DNA from: Streptomyces sp. NRRL S-37
GTDB taxonomy: Bacteria; Actinomycetota; Actinomycetes; Streptomycetales; Streptomycetaceae
DNA length: 64,000 bases
Direction: 5' to 3'
NCBI RefSeq assembly: GCF_000721605.1
Contig: NZ_JOIZ01000001.1
Coordinates: forward strand, 1-64,000
Each line of letters begins with the position of its first letter. Position 1 is the first letter of the stretch. The notes under the pieces are model-generated. The model was not told the origin of the DNA, ran no database searches, and worked only from the letters and a program-made list of their open reading frames with translations. Below, piece after piece: positions 52,898-61,166 of this stretch. The translations under genes and the position numbers were made by a program.

Positions 52898-54225
52898 CAT
52901 CAGCCGATTCCGACACCGGTCTGCTCGCCCCCGGCTGGGCCGGTTCCCCGGCCGCCGCCGAGACGGCGGACGCGGCGTTCCTGCGGGCGCTGCTCGACGC
53001 GGAGGCCGCGCTGACCCGCGCCCAGGCCGCCCTGGGGCTCGCCCCCGCCCGGGCGGCGACGGCGGTGACGGAGGCGGCCGGGCCCGGCCGGTTCGACGTC
53101 GCGTCCCTCGCCGGGCGGGCGCGCGGCGGCGGGAATCCGGTGATCCCGCTGGTCGCGGAGCTGACCCGGGCGGTGGGCGGGGAGTACGGCCCGTACGTGC
53201 ACCGGGGGGCGACCAGCCAGGACATCATGGACACGGCGATGATGCTGGTGGCCCACCGCGCCCTGGGCCCGGTCCTCGCCGACCTCGACCGCTGCGGACG
53301 GGCCCTGGCCCGACTGGCCGCCGGGCACCGCGACACCCCGATGCCGGGCCGCACCCTCACCCAGCACGCCGTACCGACGACGTTCGGGCTGAAGGCGGCC
53401 GGGTGGCGGTCGCTGGTGCTGGACGCGCGGGACCGGGTGACGGCGGTACGCGGCTCGCTGCCCGCCCAGCTCGGCGGCGCGGCCGGGACGCTGGCGGCGT
53501 TCTCCGCGTACGGTGCCGGGGACCCGACCGCGCTGCCGGGTACGTACGCCCGCGAACTGGGCCTCGTGGAACCGCCGTTGCCCTGGCACACGCTGCGCAC
53601 ACCGGTCGCCGATCTCGCCGGCTGCCTCGCCTTCGCGGCCGGCGCCCTGGGCAAGCTCGCGGCGGACGTCCTCACCCTCTCGCGCACGGAGATCGCCGAG
53701 GTCGCCGAGGGCAGCGGCGGCGGCTCGTCCGCCATGCCGCACAAGGCCAATCCGGTCCGCTCGACGCTGATCGCGGCGGCGGCCCGGCGGGCGCCGCAGC
53801 TCGCGGCCACGCTGTACGGCTCCCTGGTCGCCGAGGACGAACGGCCGGCCGGGGCGTGGCACGCCGAGTGGGAACCGCTCCGGGACCTGCTCCGCCTGGT
53901 GGGCGGTGCCGCCCGCGACGCGGCCGAACTGGCCGAAGGCCTGCGGGTGCGCCCGGACACCATGCGCGCACACCTCGGCCTCACCCACGGGCTGATCGTC
54001 TCCGAGCGGCTCTCCGCCGAGCTGGCGCCGCTCCTCGGCCGCGCCCGCGCGAAGGAGCTGCTGACGGAACTGGCCCGGCGGGCGTACGAGGAGGGCCGCG
54101 ACCTCGGCGAACTGCTCACCGCGGAAACCGAATTGCAGGAGGTCGACCTCACCGGAGCGACCGACCCCGTCCGTTACACCGGCTCCGCCGGAACCCTCAC
54201 CGACCGTGCCCTGGAGCGACGTTGA
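52894..54225 (+). CDS. pcaB: 3-carboxy-cis,cis-muconate cycloisomerase
   Basis: 443 residues from GTG 52894, overlapping the pcaG stop. Fumarase/aspartase superfamily: the signature GSSAMPHKANP (catalytic Ser loop) is at about residue 285, and HRGATSQDIMDTAMM earlier. It converts 3-carboxymuconate to 4-carboxymuconolactone. A slightly longer C-terminal region (about 90 residues) ends in LERR. The next gene starts at an overlapping TTG (TTGA). Confidence 0.93.
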   Translation: MTSADSDTGLLAPGWAGSPAAAETADAAFLRALLDAEAALTRAQAALGLAPARAATAVTEAAGPGRFDVASLAGRARGGGNPVIPLVAELTRAVGGEYGPYVHRGATSQDIMDTAMMLVAHRALGPVLADLDRCGRALARLAAGHRDTPMPGRTLTQHAVPTTFGLKAAGWRSLVLDARDRVTAVRGSLPAQLGGAAGTLAAFSAYGAGDPTALPGTYARELGLVEPPLPWHTLRTPVADLAGCLAFAAGALGKLAADVLTLSRTEIAEVAEGSGGGSSAMPHKANPVRSTLIAAAARRAPQLAATLYGSLVAEDERPAGAWHAEWEPLRDLLRLVGGAARDAAELAEGLRVRPDTMRAHLGLTHGLIVSERLSAELAPLLGRARAKELLTELARRAYEEGRDLGELLTAETELQEVDLTGATDPVRYTGSAGTLTDRALERR

Positions 54226-55337
54226 CAAGCGAGCTGCTCAATTACCGTACCGAAGGCCCCGCCTCCGCTCCCCCACTGCTGCTCGGCCCCTCGCTCGGCA
54301 CGTCGTACGCCCTGTGGGACAAGGTGGCGCCCGAACTGTCGGCCGCGCACCGGGTGGTCCGCTGGGACCTGCCGGGGCACGGCGGTTCGGCGGCGGGGCT
54401 GATCGGCCCCGGAGCGACCGTCGGTGATCTCGCCGGTCTGGTGCTCGCGCTCGCCGACGCGCTCGGCATCGAACGGTTCGCGTACGCGGGCGTCTCACTG
54501 GGCGGCGCGGTGGGGCTGCACCTGGCCGTGCACCGTCCGGACCGGCTGTCGTCGCTGGCCGTGATCTGCTCCTCGGCGCACTTCAACGGCGCCGGGCCCT
54601 GGGAGGAGCGGGCGGCGCGGGTGCGGAGCGAGGGACTCGCCGGGCTCGCGGAGGGCGCGGACGCCCGCTGGTTCACGTCCGGGTTCACCGTGCCGGCACT
54701 GGTCCGGGACCACCGGGAGGCCGACCCGGAGGCGTACGCCGCCTGCTGTGACGCGCTGGCCGCGTTCGATCTGCGGGACCGGCTGGCGGAGGTGTCCGTG
54801 CCGACGCTGCTGGTGGCCGGCCGGGAGGACCCGGCGACGCCGCCCGGGCATCTGCGGGAGATCGCGGACGCGGTGCCGGACGCCACGCTCGTGGAGCTCC
54901 CCGGTGCCTCGCACCTGGCGCCGGCCCAGCGCCCGGAGGCGGTGCTGACCGCGTTGCGCACCCACTTCGACGGGCCCGCCCGGCGCGGCATGGAGGTGCG
55001 CCGGGAGGTGCTGGGCGATGCGCACGTGGACCGGGCGCAGGCCGGGCAGACACCGTTCACGGCACGCTTCCAGGACTTCATCTCGCGCTACGCCTGGGGC
55101 GAGATCTGGACCGATCCGACCCTCACCCGCCGCGAACGCAGCATGATCACGCTCACGGCGCTGGTCGCGCACGGCCACCATGACGAGCTCGCCCTGCACG
55201 TCCGCGCGGCGCGCCGCAACGGGCTCACCCCCGAGGAGATCGGGGCGGTGCTGCTCCAGACGGCCGTGTACTGCGGGGTCCCGGCGGCGAACTCGGCGTT
55301 CGCGACGGCCCGGCGGGTACTGGCGGAGGAGGAGTGA
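54222..55337 (+). CDS. pcaL: 3-oxoadipate enol-lactonase / 4-carboxymuconolactone decarboxylase fusion
   Basis: 371 residues from TTG 54222. The N-terminal alpha/beta hydrolase (PcaD, about 1-245) has the nucleophile elbow YAGVSLGGAVG, with Asp and His in AGREDPATPP and GASHLAPAQ. The C-terminal 120 residues are a carboxymuconolactone decarboxylase (PcaC): TLTRRERSMITLTALVAHGH and ALHVRAARRNGL. This one-piece PcaL arrangement is known in actinomycetes. It completes conversion to 3-oxoadipate, feeding PcaIJ. Confidence 0.93.
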   Translation: MTSELLNYRTEGPASAPPLLLGPSLGTSYALWDKVAPELSAAHRVVRWDLPGHGGSAAGLIGPGATVGDLAGLVLALADALGIERFAYAGVSLGGAVGLHLAVHRPDRLSSLAVICSSAHFNGAGPWEERAARVRSEGLAGLAEGADARWFTSGFTVPALVRDHREADPEAYAACCDALAAFDLRDRLAEVSVPTLLVAGREDPATPPGHLREIADAVPDATLVELPGASHLAPAQRPEAVLTALRTHFDGPARRGMEVRREVLGDAHVDRAQAGQTPFTARFQDFISRYAWGEIWTDPTLTRRERSMITLTALVAHGHHDELALHVRAARRNGLTPEEIGAVLLQTAVYCGVPAANSAFATARRVLAEEE

Positions 55338-55396
55338 CCGGGGGCGTCCTCCAAGGGATGCCGTTCGGATCCTGCCGGGGGCGCGGCCCTGGCACC

Positions 55397-55433
55397 GCTC
55401 CCCCACTGCCTGAAGGGTCTGGGAGGTACCCCT
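55397..55433 (+). repeat. Dispersed hairpin-rich repeat, copy 2 (first module only)
   Basis: GCTCCCCCACTGCCTGAAGG and following match the first module of copies 1 and 3, ending GGGAGGTACCCC. It forms a stem with CTCCCC/GGGGAG-type pairing and sits between convergent pcaL and an ATPase gene. Confidence 0.6.
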
Positions 55434-55471
55434 GCCGCCAGACCTCGCCCGGCGCAGCCGCGAGGCACCGC

Positions 55472-58192
55472 TCACCGGAGCCGGCCCGACCCGGACGGCA
55501 CCCCCTGGCGCGGTCCCGCTCCCGTCCCGAGCTCCTGTGCGGCCCGCTCCGCCAGGCCGTCCGCGCCGCAGGAGCGGGCCAGGGCGAGGCCCCGTTCGAG
55601 GTCGGGGACGGAACGGGCGAGGATGCCGTACTCGACGCGGGCCGCGGCGTGTTCGTACTGGCAGGGGGAGGACTCCAGGTAGGTGACCGCCTGGGCGGCG
55701 AGGCGGACCGCGCGCTGGCCGGTCTCCAGGGCGGCGGCGACGCGCAGGGCCTCCCCTATGGCGGTGTCCGTGCCGAAGCGTTCGGCCTGTCGGCGTACGT
55801 CGAGGGCGAGCCGGGCGGCCCGGGCGGGATCCTCGCCGGCGAGGGCGCGGGCGAGGTCGGCGGCCCAGAAGACGTGCACCGGATTGTGGTGGCCGCGCGC
55901 GGCCGCCGCCTTCTGGGCCTCCTCCAGTTCGTTGACGCCCTCCTGGACGCGGCCGACGGCGAGCAGCAGCCGGCCGCGCACGGAGCGCGGGTCGGGCAGC
56001 ACGATGGTGGACGGGTAGGGCGGCGCGAAGTCGTGCTGTTCGGCCACCGCCCAGGCCTCGTCGACGTGACCGCGGGCGAGCAGGGTGTCGACGAGATTGC
56101 AGGTGGCCGTCCAGTACAGGGGCAGTCCGCGGCCGACGTGTTCGGCCAGGCGCAGGGACTCGCGCAGGGACGCCTCGGCCTCCGGCAGCCGGCCCCGTCT
56201 GCGGTGCCCGAGTCCCACGTAGGCGTGGGCCAGGGCCAGGTGGCCGCCGCTCCAGCCGGCCGTGTCGTAGGCGTGCAGGGCCTCGTGGTAGAGGCTCTCG
56301 GCGCGGTCGAGGCGGTCGGTGTAGGCGTAGGCGTCGGCCAGCATCAGCAGCAGCTCGACGCCCCACTCGGAGTCGGTCCAGCCGAGGCCGGGGGCGAGGC
56401 GGCCGTTGACGAGGGCGCGGTCGCAGATCTCGACGATCTCCTCGGCGTTCTCGCCGCGCATCATGGCGTCGAAGCCGCGCACGATGAGCAGCGCGCGTTC
56501 GGAGTTGTCCCGGCCGGTGCAGGTGGCGGCGAGTTCGGCCAGCCGCTCGGAGCGGCCGGGGGTGACGGCCTCACCGGCGTGGATGCCCTCCCACATGAAC
56601 TGTACGGTTCGCAGCCGCAGTTGCGCGGGTCCGGGTTCGAGCCGGGCGGCCTCCGCCTCGACCGTGCGGACGGCCTCCTCCAGCTGGTCGTTGTGGAGCA
56701 GCGCCTGGGAGAGGCGGACCACGGCGTCCACCCGCCGGTCGCCGTCGAGGCCGGGCATGCCGAGGGCGGCCCGCAGGTGGCCGATGGTGCGGGCGGGTGC
56801 GGTGAGGAAGGTGGCGCAGCCCAGTTCGTAGAGGACGTGTGCGTGGATCTCGGGGCGGGGCGGTTCCTCCAGGGCGCGTTCCAGGCAGCGGCGGGCGGCG
56901 TCCGGGGCGCCGACGGCGAGGTGTTCGCGGGCGGCCTCGCGCAGTTGCCAGACGAGTTCCGCGTCGTCGTCCGGGTGCACTTCGAGGAGGTGCCGGGCGG
57001 CCGCGGCGGCACCGCGTCCGGAGTCGGTGACGATCCGGGCGGCGATGCCGTGCATGGCGCGGCGCAGCGCGTCGGGGATGGAGTTGTAGACGGCGGTGGC
57101 GATCAGGGGGTGGACGAACTCGAGGCCGGCGGGGGCGGTGCGGCCCGTGGCGGACGGGTCGGGGGCGGTGAGGATGCGGGCGCTGCGCAGGAGTTCGGCG
57201 CAGCGGGCGGCGTCGTCGACGTCCAGGGTGGCGAGCCGGGCCACCAGGTCGACGGTGATGTCGTTGCCGAGGATGGCGGCGGCCCAGGCGAACCGGGTGG
57301 CGTCTATGCCGAGTTCCTCCAGCCGGGCGACGAGGCCGCCGCCGCGCGCGGAGCGGTTGAGCTCGCGCAGTTCGCCGGCGTGCGCCTCGACCGGTTCCAG
57401 CTCGTTGTCCCGCACCTTGGCGAGGAGCTCGACGGTCTCGTAGGGGTTGCCGCCGGTGACGGCCCACACCTCGCGGCAGAACGCCGCGTCGGCGTTCTCG
57501 CCCAGGGTGGCGCGGGTGAGTCCGGCCGCGGCCTCCGGGGTGAGGAGGCTGAGGGTGGTGACGGGGTGGCCGGCCGCGTCGGCGACGGCGTCCAGGTACC
57601 GGGCGCCGGCTCCGGAGATCTCGCCGGACCGGCGGGCGACCACGACGAGGACGGACAGGTCCGCCAGGCGTTCGGCGAAGGCGGCGAGCCAGCGCAGGGT
57701 CTCCTGGTCGGCCCAGTGCGCGTCGTCGATCAGCAGGACCAGCGGCCAGTCCCGGCGGGCCAGCCGGCGCACGGCGGCGACCAGTCCCTCGCACACGCCC
57801 TGCGGGTCGGCGTGCCCCTCGCCGGGGTCGGCTATGCCGAGGGCGGGGCCGGCGATGTCGTACCAGTCGCCGAGGTACTCGCGGGCCTCCTCCGGCAGCA
57901 TCGACACCAGTGCGGGCTGGAGGAGCTGGCGCACGACGTTGAAGGGGACGGTGCGCAGGGTCTCGCCGCCGCGGGCCGACCACACGGTGCAGCCGCGCCG
58001 TTCGGCGATGCGGCGGGTCTCGGCGAGCAGCGCGGTCTTGCCGAGTCCGGCCTCGCCCCGGAGCACCAGCAGGCCGCCCGGTGAGGAGCGGTCCGCGCAC
58101 AGGGTGTCGACGGCCCGTGTGATGGCGGCGACTTCCTCGTCGCGCTCCCACAGGCCGGCCGAGGTGGCGGCCGGGGGCCGTACCTCCGTCAT
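55472..58192 (-). CDS. LAL-type AAA ATPase regulator without a C-terminal HTH
   Basis: 906 residues from ATG 58192, after GGGAGGTAGCGGG. Walker A GEAGLGKT at 46-53, Walker B LVLLIDDAHWADQ near 150, and a long TPR-rich C-terminal half (for example AHAYVGLGHRRRGRLPEAEA). This is the ATPase/sensor part of large LuxR (LAL/MalT-like) regulators, but the protein stops at GSGRLR and no LuxR helix-turn-helix follows in any frame. It ends within 40 bp of repeat copy 2. It may have lost its DNA-binding domain, or act by protein contact. Confidence 0.8.
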   Translation of the reverse strand: MTEVRPPAATSAGLWERDEEVAAITRAVDTLCADRSSPGGLLVLRGEAGLGKTALLAETRRIAERRGCTVWSARGGETLRTVPFNVVRQLLQPALVSMLPEEAREYLGDWYDIAGPALGIADPGEGHADPQGVCEGLVAAVRRLARRDWPLVLLIDDAHWADQETLRWLAAFAERLADLSVLVVVARRSGEISGAGARYLDAVADAAGHPVTTLSLLTPEAAAGLTRATLGENADAAFCREVWAVTGGNPYETVELLAKVRDNELEPVEAHAGELRELNRSARGGGLVARLEELGIDATRFAWAAAILGNDITVDLVARLATLDVDDAARCAELLRSARILTAPDPSATGRTAPAGLEFVHPLIATAVYNSIPDALRRAMHGIAARIVTDSGRGAAAAARHLLEVHPDDDAELVWQLREAAREHLAVGAPDAARRCLERALEEPPRPEIHAHVLYELGCATFLTAPARTIGHLRAALGMPGLDGDRRVDAVVRLSQALLHNDQLEEAVRTVEAEAARLEPGPAQLRLRTVQFMWEGIHAGEAVTPGRSERLAELAATCTGRDNSERALLIVRGFDAMMRGENAEEIVEICDRALVNGRLAPGLGWTDSEWGVELLLMLADAYAYTDRLDRAESLYHEALHAYDTAGWSGGHLALAHAYVGLGHRRRGRLPEAEASLRESLRLAEHVGRGLPLYWTATCNLVDTLLARGHVDEAWAVAEQHDFAPPYPSTIVLPDPRSVRGRLLLAVGRVQEGVNELEEAQKAAAARGHHNPVHVFWAADLARALAGEDPARAARLALDVRRQAERFGTDTAIGEALRVAAALETGQRAVRLAAQAVTYLESSPCQYEHAAARVEYGILARSVPDLERGLALARSCGADGLAERAAQELGTGAGPRQGVPSGSGRLR

Positions 58193-58329
58193 CCCGCTAC
58201 CTCCCCGAGTCGCCCGAATGACGTACAGAGCTTGAGCGTAGTCCCCCCGCCGCCGCGGCGGTGCCCGCTCGGGCCACGTGTTGCCGTGACGGGTGACACG
58301 GCCCCGCCGGGGCGACGCGTTCCGCCCCT

Positions 58330-58384
58330 CATCAGGCGTCCTGATGGTCAACTCCTGTCAAGGGGTGGGGAGATGACAATCTCC
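58330..58384. promoter_or_regulatory. Two dyads in the divergent gap before the DUF2510 gene
   Basis: CATCAGG and CCTGATG with a 3-nt centre (58330-58346), and GGAGAT and ATCTCC with a 4-nt centre (58369-58384). They lie between the ATPase gene and the DUF2510 gene; regulators are unknown. Confidence 0.4.
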
Positions 58385-58455
58385 GGGGCGCGCGCGGCGG
58401 AGGTGTGACGGGGCCCTCTCATCCGGCTTTCACCGAGGCCTCATACGGTAGGGGC

Positions 58456-59451
58456 ATGACGCAGGTGACTCCTCCCGGGTGGTACCCCGACCCCGGGCAG
58501 ACGAATGAGGGGCCGGCCACCGAGCGCTGGTGGGACGGCAGGGCCTGGACGGAGCAGGTCCGTCCGGTGGGGCCGGCCGCCGCCTGGGGTCCCCCGGCGC
58601 CGGGCGGCGCGGGCGGGCCGGCGTATCCGGCCTACCCGGTGTATCCCGCTCCGGCTCCGCCCGGGCGGAGCCGGCGGGTGCGGAACGGGATAGCCGTGGC
58701 GGCGGCCGTCGCCGTCCTGGCGAGCATCGGTGTGGGGGTGTACGTGCTGACGGACGACGGCGGGGGCGGCGGCACCACGGCCTCGCAGGGGCCGGACGGA
58801 CGGGACGGCGGGCCGTTCAGTGACCCGGACGGGCGGGACGGGGGATCCGGCGGGTCGGACGGGGACTCCGGTGGTCCGGGCGGGGAGGAGCCGTCGCCGG
58901 ACGGGTCCGAGGCGCCGCGGATCGAGAGCGGGTCGGTGACCGACGCGCTGAGCGGGATCAGTCTGCCCATCCCGGACGGCTGGTACGGCGAGGAGTCGGA
59001 GGTGGGCGCCTCGGTGACGTCGGAGAGCTCGTACGACTGTCCCGGCGACACCTCCAAGACCTGCACCAAGGGCGGGGTGTACTCGGCGCCGGCCCTGGCG
59101 TTCGGCACCAAGGGCGCCACCGCCGAGGAGGTCGCCAAGGCGGACATCTCCGCCAACGCCGAGGAGAGCTACGGCGGTGAGGCCTACGGGAAGATCACCT
59201 CGCACGACGTCCTCGCGTCCAAGGCCGTGACCGTGGCCGGGCAGAAGGGCTATCTGGTGCGCTGGAAGGCGGTCACGAGCGAGGGCTCCGACGGGTTCGT
59301 CCAGTCGCTGGCCTTCCCGTCCCCCGTGCGGCCGCAGCAGATCGTCGTGGTCCGCTTCGGGGTGGACACCGACCAGAAGCAGTCCGTCCTCGACGAGATC
59401 ACCGAGGGCATCGAGGTGTCGTCGGGCGGCGGCAGCGGGCAGGACGTCTGA
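58456..59451 (+). CDS. DUF2510-domain membrane-anchored protein
   Basis: 331 residues from ATG 58456. The first 40 residues are the DUF2510 module (PPGWYPDP, WWDGRAWTEQVRP), common at N-termini of actinobacterial membrane proteins. After a Pro/Ala linker a single membrane helix (GIAVAAAVAVLASIGVGVYV) leads to a Gly/Asp/Ser-rich spacer and an extracytoplasmic beta domain from about 180 with two cysteines (YDCPGDTSKTCTKG). Function unknown; possibly an envelope protein. Confidence 0.78.
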   Translation: MTQVTPPGWYPDPGQTNEGPATERWWDGRAWTEQVRPVGPAAAWGPPAPGGAGGPAYPAYPVYPAPAPPGRSRRVRNGIAVAAAVAVLASIGVGVYVLTDDGGGGGTTASQGPDGRDGGPFSDPDGRDGGSGGSDGDSGGPGGEEPSPDGSEAPRIESGSVTDALSGISLPIPDGWYGEESEVGASVTSESSYDCPGDTSKTCTKGGVYSAPALAFGTKGATAEEVAKADISANAEESYGGEAYGKITSHDVLASKAVTVAGQKGYLVRWKAVTSEGSDGFVQSLAFPSPVRPQQIVVVRFGVDTDQKQSVLDEITEGIEVSSGGGSGQDV

Positions 59452-59468
59452 CACCTGCCGTCCCTGAC

Positions 59469-59514
59469 GGCCGGGTGGGGCACCCCTCCGCTCATGAGGG
59501 TGTCCCACCCGGCC
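59469..59514. terminator. Terminator between the DUF2510 and TetR genes
   Basis: GGCCGGGTGGGGCACCC (59469-59485) pairs with GGGTGTCCCACCCGGCC (59498-59514), one G-U pair, 12-nt loop, between convergent genes. Confidence 0.8.
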
Positions 59515-59594
59515 GGGGTGGGCGCCGCCCCCGTCCCCACGGTGCGGCGCGGTCAGGCCGCCGTACGGTCATCCCGTCGACGGCGGCCTGCGTC

Positions 59595-60209
59595 TCAGTG
59601 CAGGCCGAGGGCCGGCAGGACGGCGGCCTCGACGAACCGGAGCAGATAGTCCGCGTCCGCGTTGCGGCCCTCCAGTGTGGGCCGGACCCGCAGCACACCG
59701 AAGAGCTGCGCCGGGACGTACTCCAGCGCCGGGTTCCCGGCGTCGACCTCCCCGCGCTCGACGCCGCGCCGCAGGATCTCCTCCAGCGCGCTGATCTCCG
59801 GGTCGACCAGTGCCTCGCGCAGCGCCTGCGCCAGTTCCCGGTCCTGGAGAACCGCGTGCCCGAGCGCCTGGAGCAGCGTGGTGTCCTTCGGCGACCACTC
59901 CCCCGCGCACCGCGCCGCCTCGCGCAGGTCCCCGGCGAGGGTGCCGGTGTCGATGCCGGCGAACCGCGTCTGCCGGCTGGAGCGCAGGGCGGCGGCGACG
60001 AACTGCGGTTTGGTCCGCCACTGCCGGTACAGCGTGGACTTGCTGCACCGCGTGCTGGCGGCGACGCCCTCCATGCTCACGGCGTCGTAGCCGCACTCAC
60101 GGATCTGGTCCAGCACGGCGTCGAAGAACTCCCGCTCGCGCTCCGGGGTGATCTTGGAGCGGCGCGAGGTTCCGGCCGGCCCGGGTCGGTCCGCGTCCTG
60201 CGACGTCAT
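59595..60209 (-). CDS. TetR-family transcriptional regulator
   Basis: 204 residues from ATG 60209, after AAGGAGCC; the long frame upstream is not conserved. The N-terminal helix-turn-helix reads ISMEGVAAST-like and CSKSTLYRQWRTKPQFVAAA. The C-terminal half is a helical ligand domain. It diverges from the PAP2/DMT pair and a 16-bp inverted repeat in between is its likely operator, so it probably represses both itself and those genes. Confidence 0.87.
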   Translation of the reverse strand: MTSQDADRPGPAGTSRRSKITPEREREFFDAVLDQIRECGYDAVSMEGVAASTRCSKSTLYRQWRTKPQFVAAALRSSRQTRFAGIDTGTLAGDLREAARCAGEWSPKDTTLLQALGHAVLQDRELAQALREALVDPEISALEEILRRGVERGEVDAGNPALEYVPAQLFGVLRVRPTLEGRNADADYLLRFVEAAVLPALGLH

Positions 60210-60250
60210 CGCTCGGCTCCTTGCTCCTTCGAGTGAGGCCTCCGTCATCA

Positions 60251-60302
60251 ATACGCCAGTGTACCGGTACGCGACCGTATCGGTACACTGGCGTATCGGT
60301 AC
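60251..60302. promoter_or_regulatory. Large palindromic operator between tetR and the PAP2 gene
   Basis: Perfect 16-bp arms ATACGCCAGTGTACCG (60251-60266) and CGGTACACTGGCGTAT (60281-60296), with 14 bp between them. The unit GTATCGGTAC also occurs at 60277-60286 and 60293-60302, 16 bp apart. It is a strong candidate for TetR binding. Confidence 0.7.
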
Positions 60303-60368
60303 GAACCCGTATCGATGAGAGTCGGTACCCGCGCGCACCGTCTGCACCACGACAGAAAGGGCCGGGGG

Positions 60369-61166
60369 ATGAATGGCCGCAAGGAGCCTGGACCCGCGGG
60401 GTCCGACACGCCGGCGCGTCCGCCGCTCGTCCGTGAACTCCTGCTGGTGGCGGGGCTCTTCCTCGTCTACAAGCTCGGCCGGCGACTGACGGCCGGCCAC
60501 ACCGGCGAGGCGTACCGCAACGGCCGCGGGGTGTGGGACCTGGAGCGCGCGCTCCACCTGCCCGGCGAGGGCGCGGTGCAGTCCTTGCTGCTGCACGGCG
60601 ACGGGCTCGCGCACCTCGCGAACACCTACTACGCGGTCGTCCACTTCCCGGCCACCGCGACCTTCCTGGTCTGGCTCTACCTGCGCCGCCCGGCCCACTA
60701 CGTCTGGGCCCGCCGGATCCTGGCGGCGGTCACCGCCGCCGCGCTGGTGCTGCACCTGACGTTCCCGCTCGCCCCGCCGAGGATGCTCGCCGCCACGGGC
60801 CTGGTGGACACCGCCCGGGTGTACGGGCCGTCGGTGTACGGCCCGCCGGAGGCCGACCGGCTCTCGAACCAGTTCGCGGCGATGCCCTCGCTGCACTTCG
60901 GATGGGCGCTGATGGTGGCGGTCGGCCTGGTCGTCGCCACGCGCGCGCGGTGGCGGTGGCTGTGGCTGCTGCACCCGCTGGTGACGCTGCTGGTGATCGT
61001 GGGGACGGCGAACCACTTCTGGCTGGACGCGCTCGCGGCGGCGGCGCTGCTGGGCCTCGCGCTCGCGGTGCTGCGCCTGCCGCGGCACACGGCGACGGGG
61101 GCGGGACGGACACCGGCCCGTCCTGTGCCGGCGCGGGGCCGGGCGCTCGCGGGGGCGGGACGGTGA
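60369..61166 (+). CDS. PAP2-family membrane phosphatase
   Basis: 265 residues from ATG 60369. Several membrane helices and the PAP2 active-site segments: AMPSLHFGWALMV (Ser-His) and ANHFWLDALAAAALLG (the catalytic His-x3-Asp). It resembles the inositol-phosphotransferase-type PAP2 group (Aur1/Ipt1-like). It may act on phospholipid or undecaprenyl phosphates. The stop overlaps the next gene's GTG (GTGA), so the pair is coupled. Confidence 0.84.
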   Translation: MNGRKEPGPAGSDTPARPPLVRELLLVAGLFLVYKLGRRLTAGHTGEAYRNGRGVWDLERALHLPGEGAVQSLLLHGDGLAHLANTYYAVVHFPATATFLVWLYLRRPAHYVWARRILAAVTAAALVLHLTFPLAPPRMLAATGLVDTARVYGPSVYGPPEADRLSNQFAAMPSLHFGWALMVAVGLVVATRARWRWLWLLHPLVTLLVIVGTANHFWLDALAAAALLGLALAVLRLPRHTATGAGRTPARPVPARGRALAGAGR

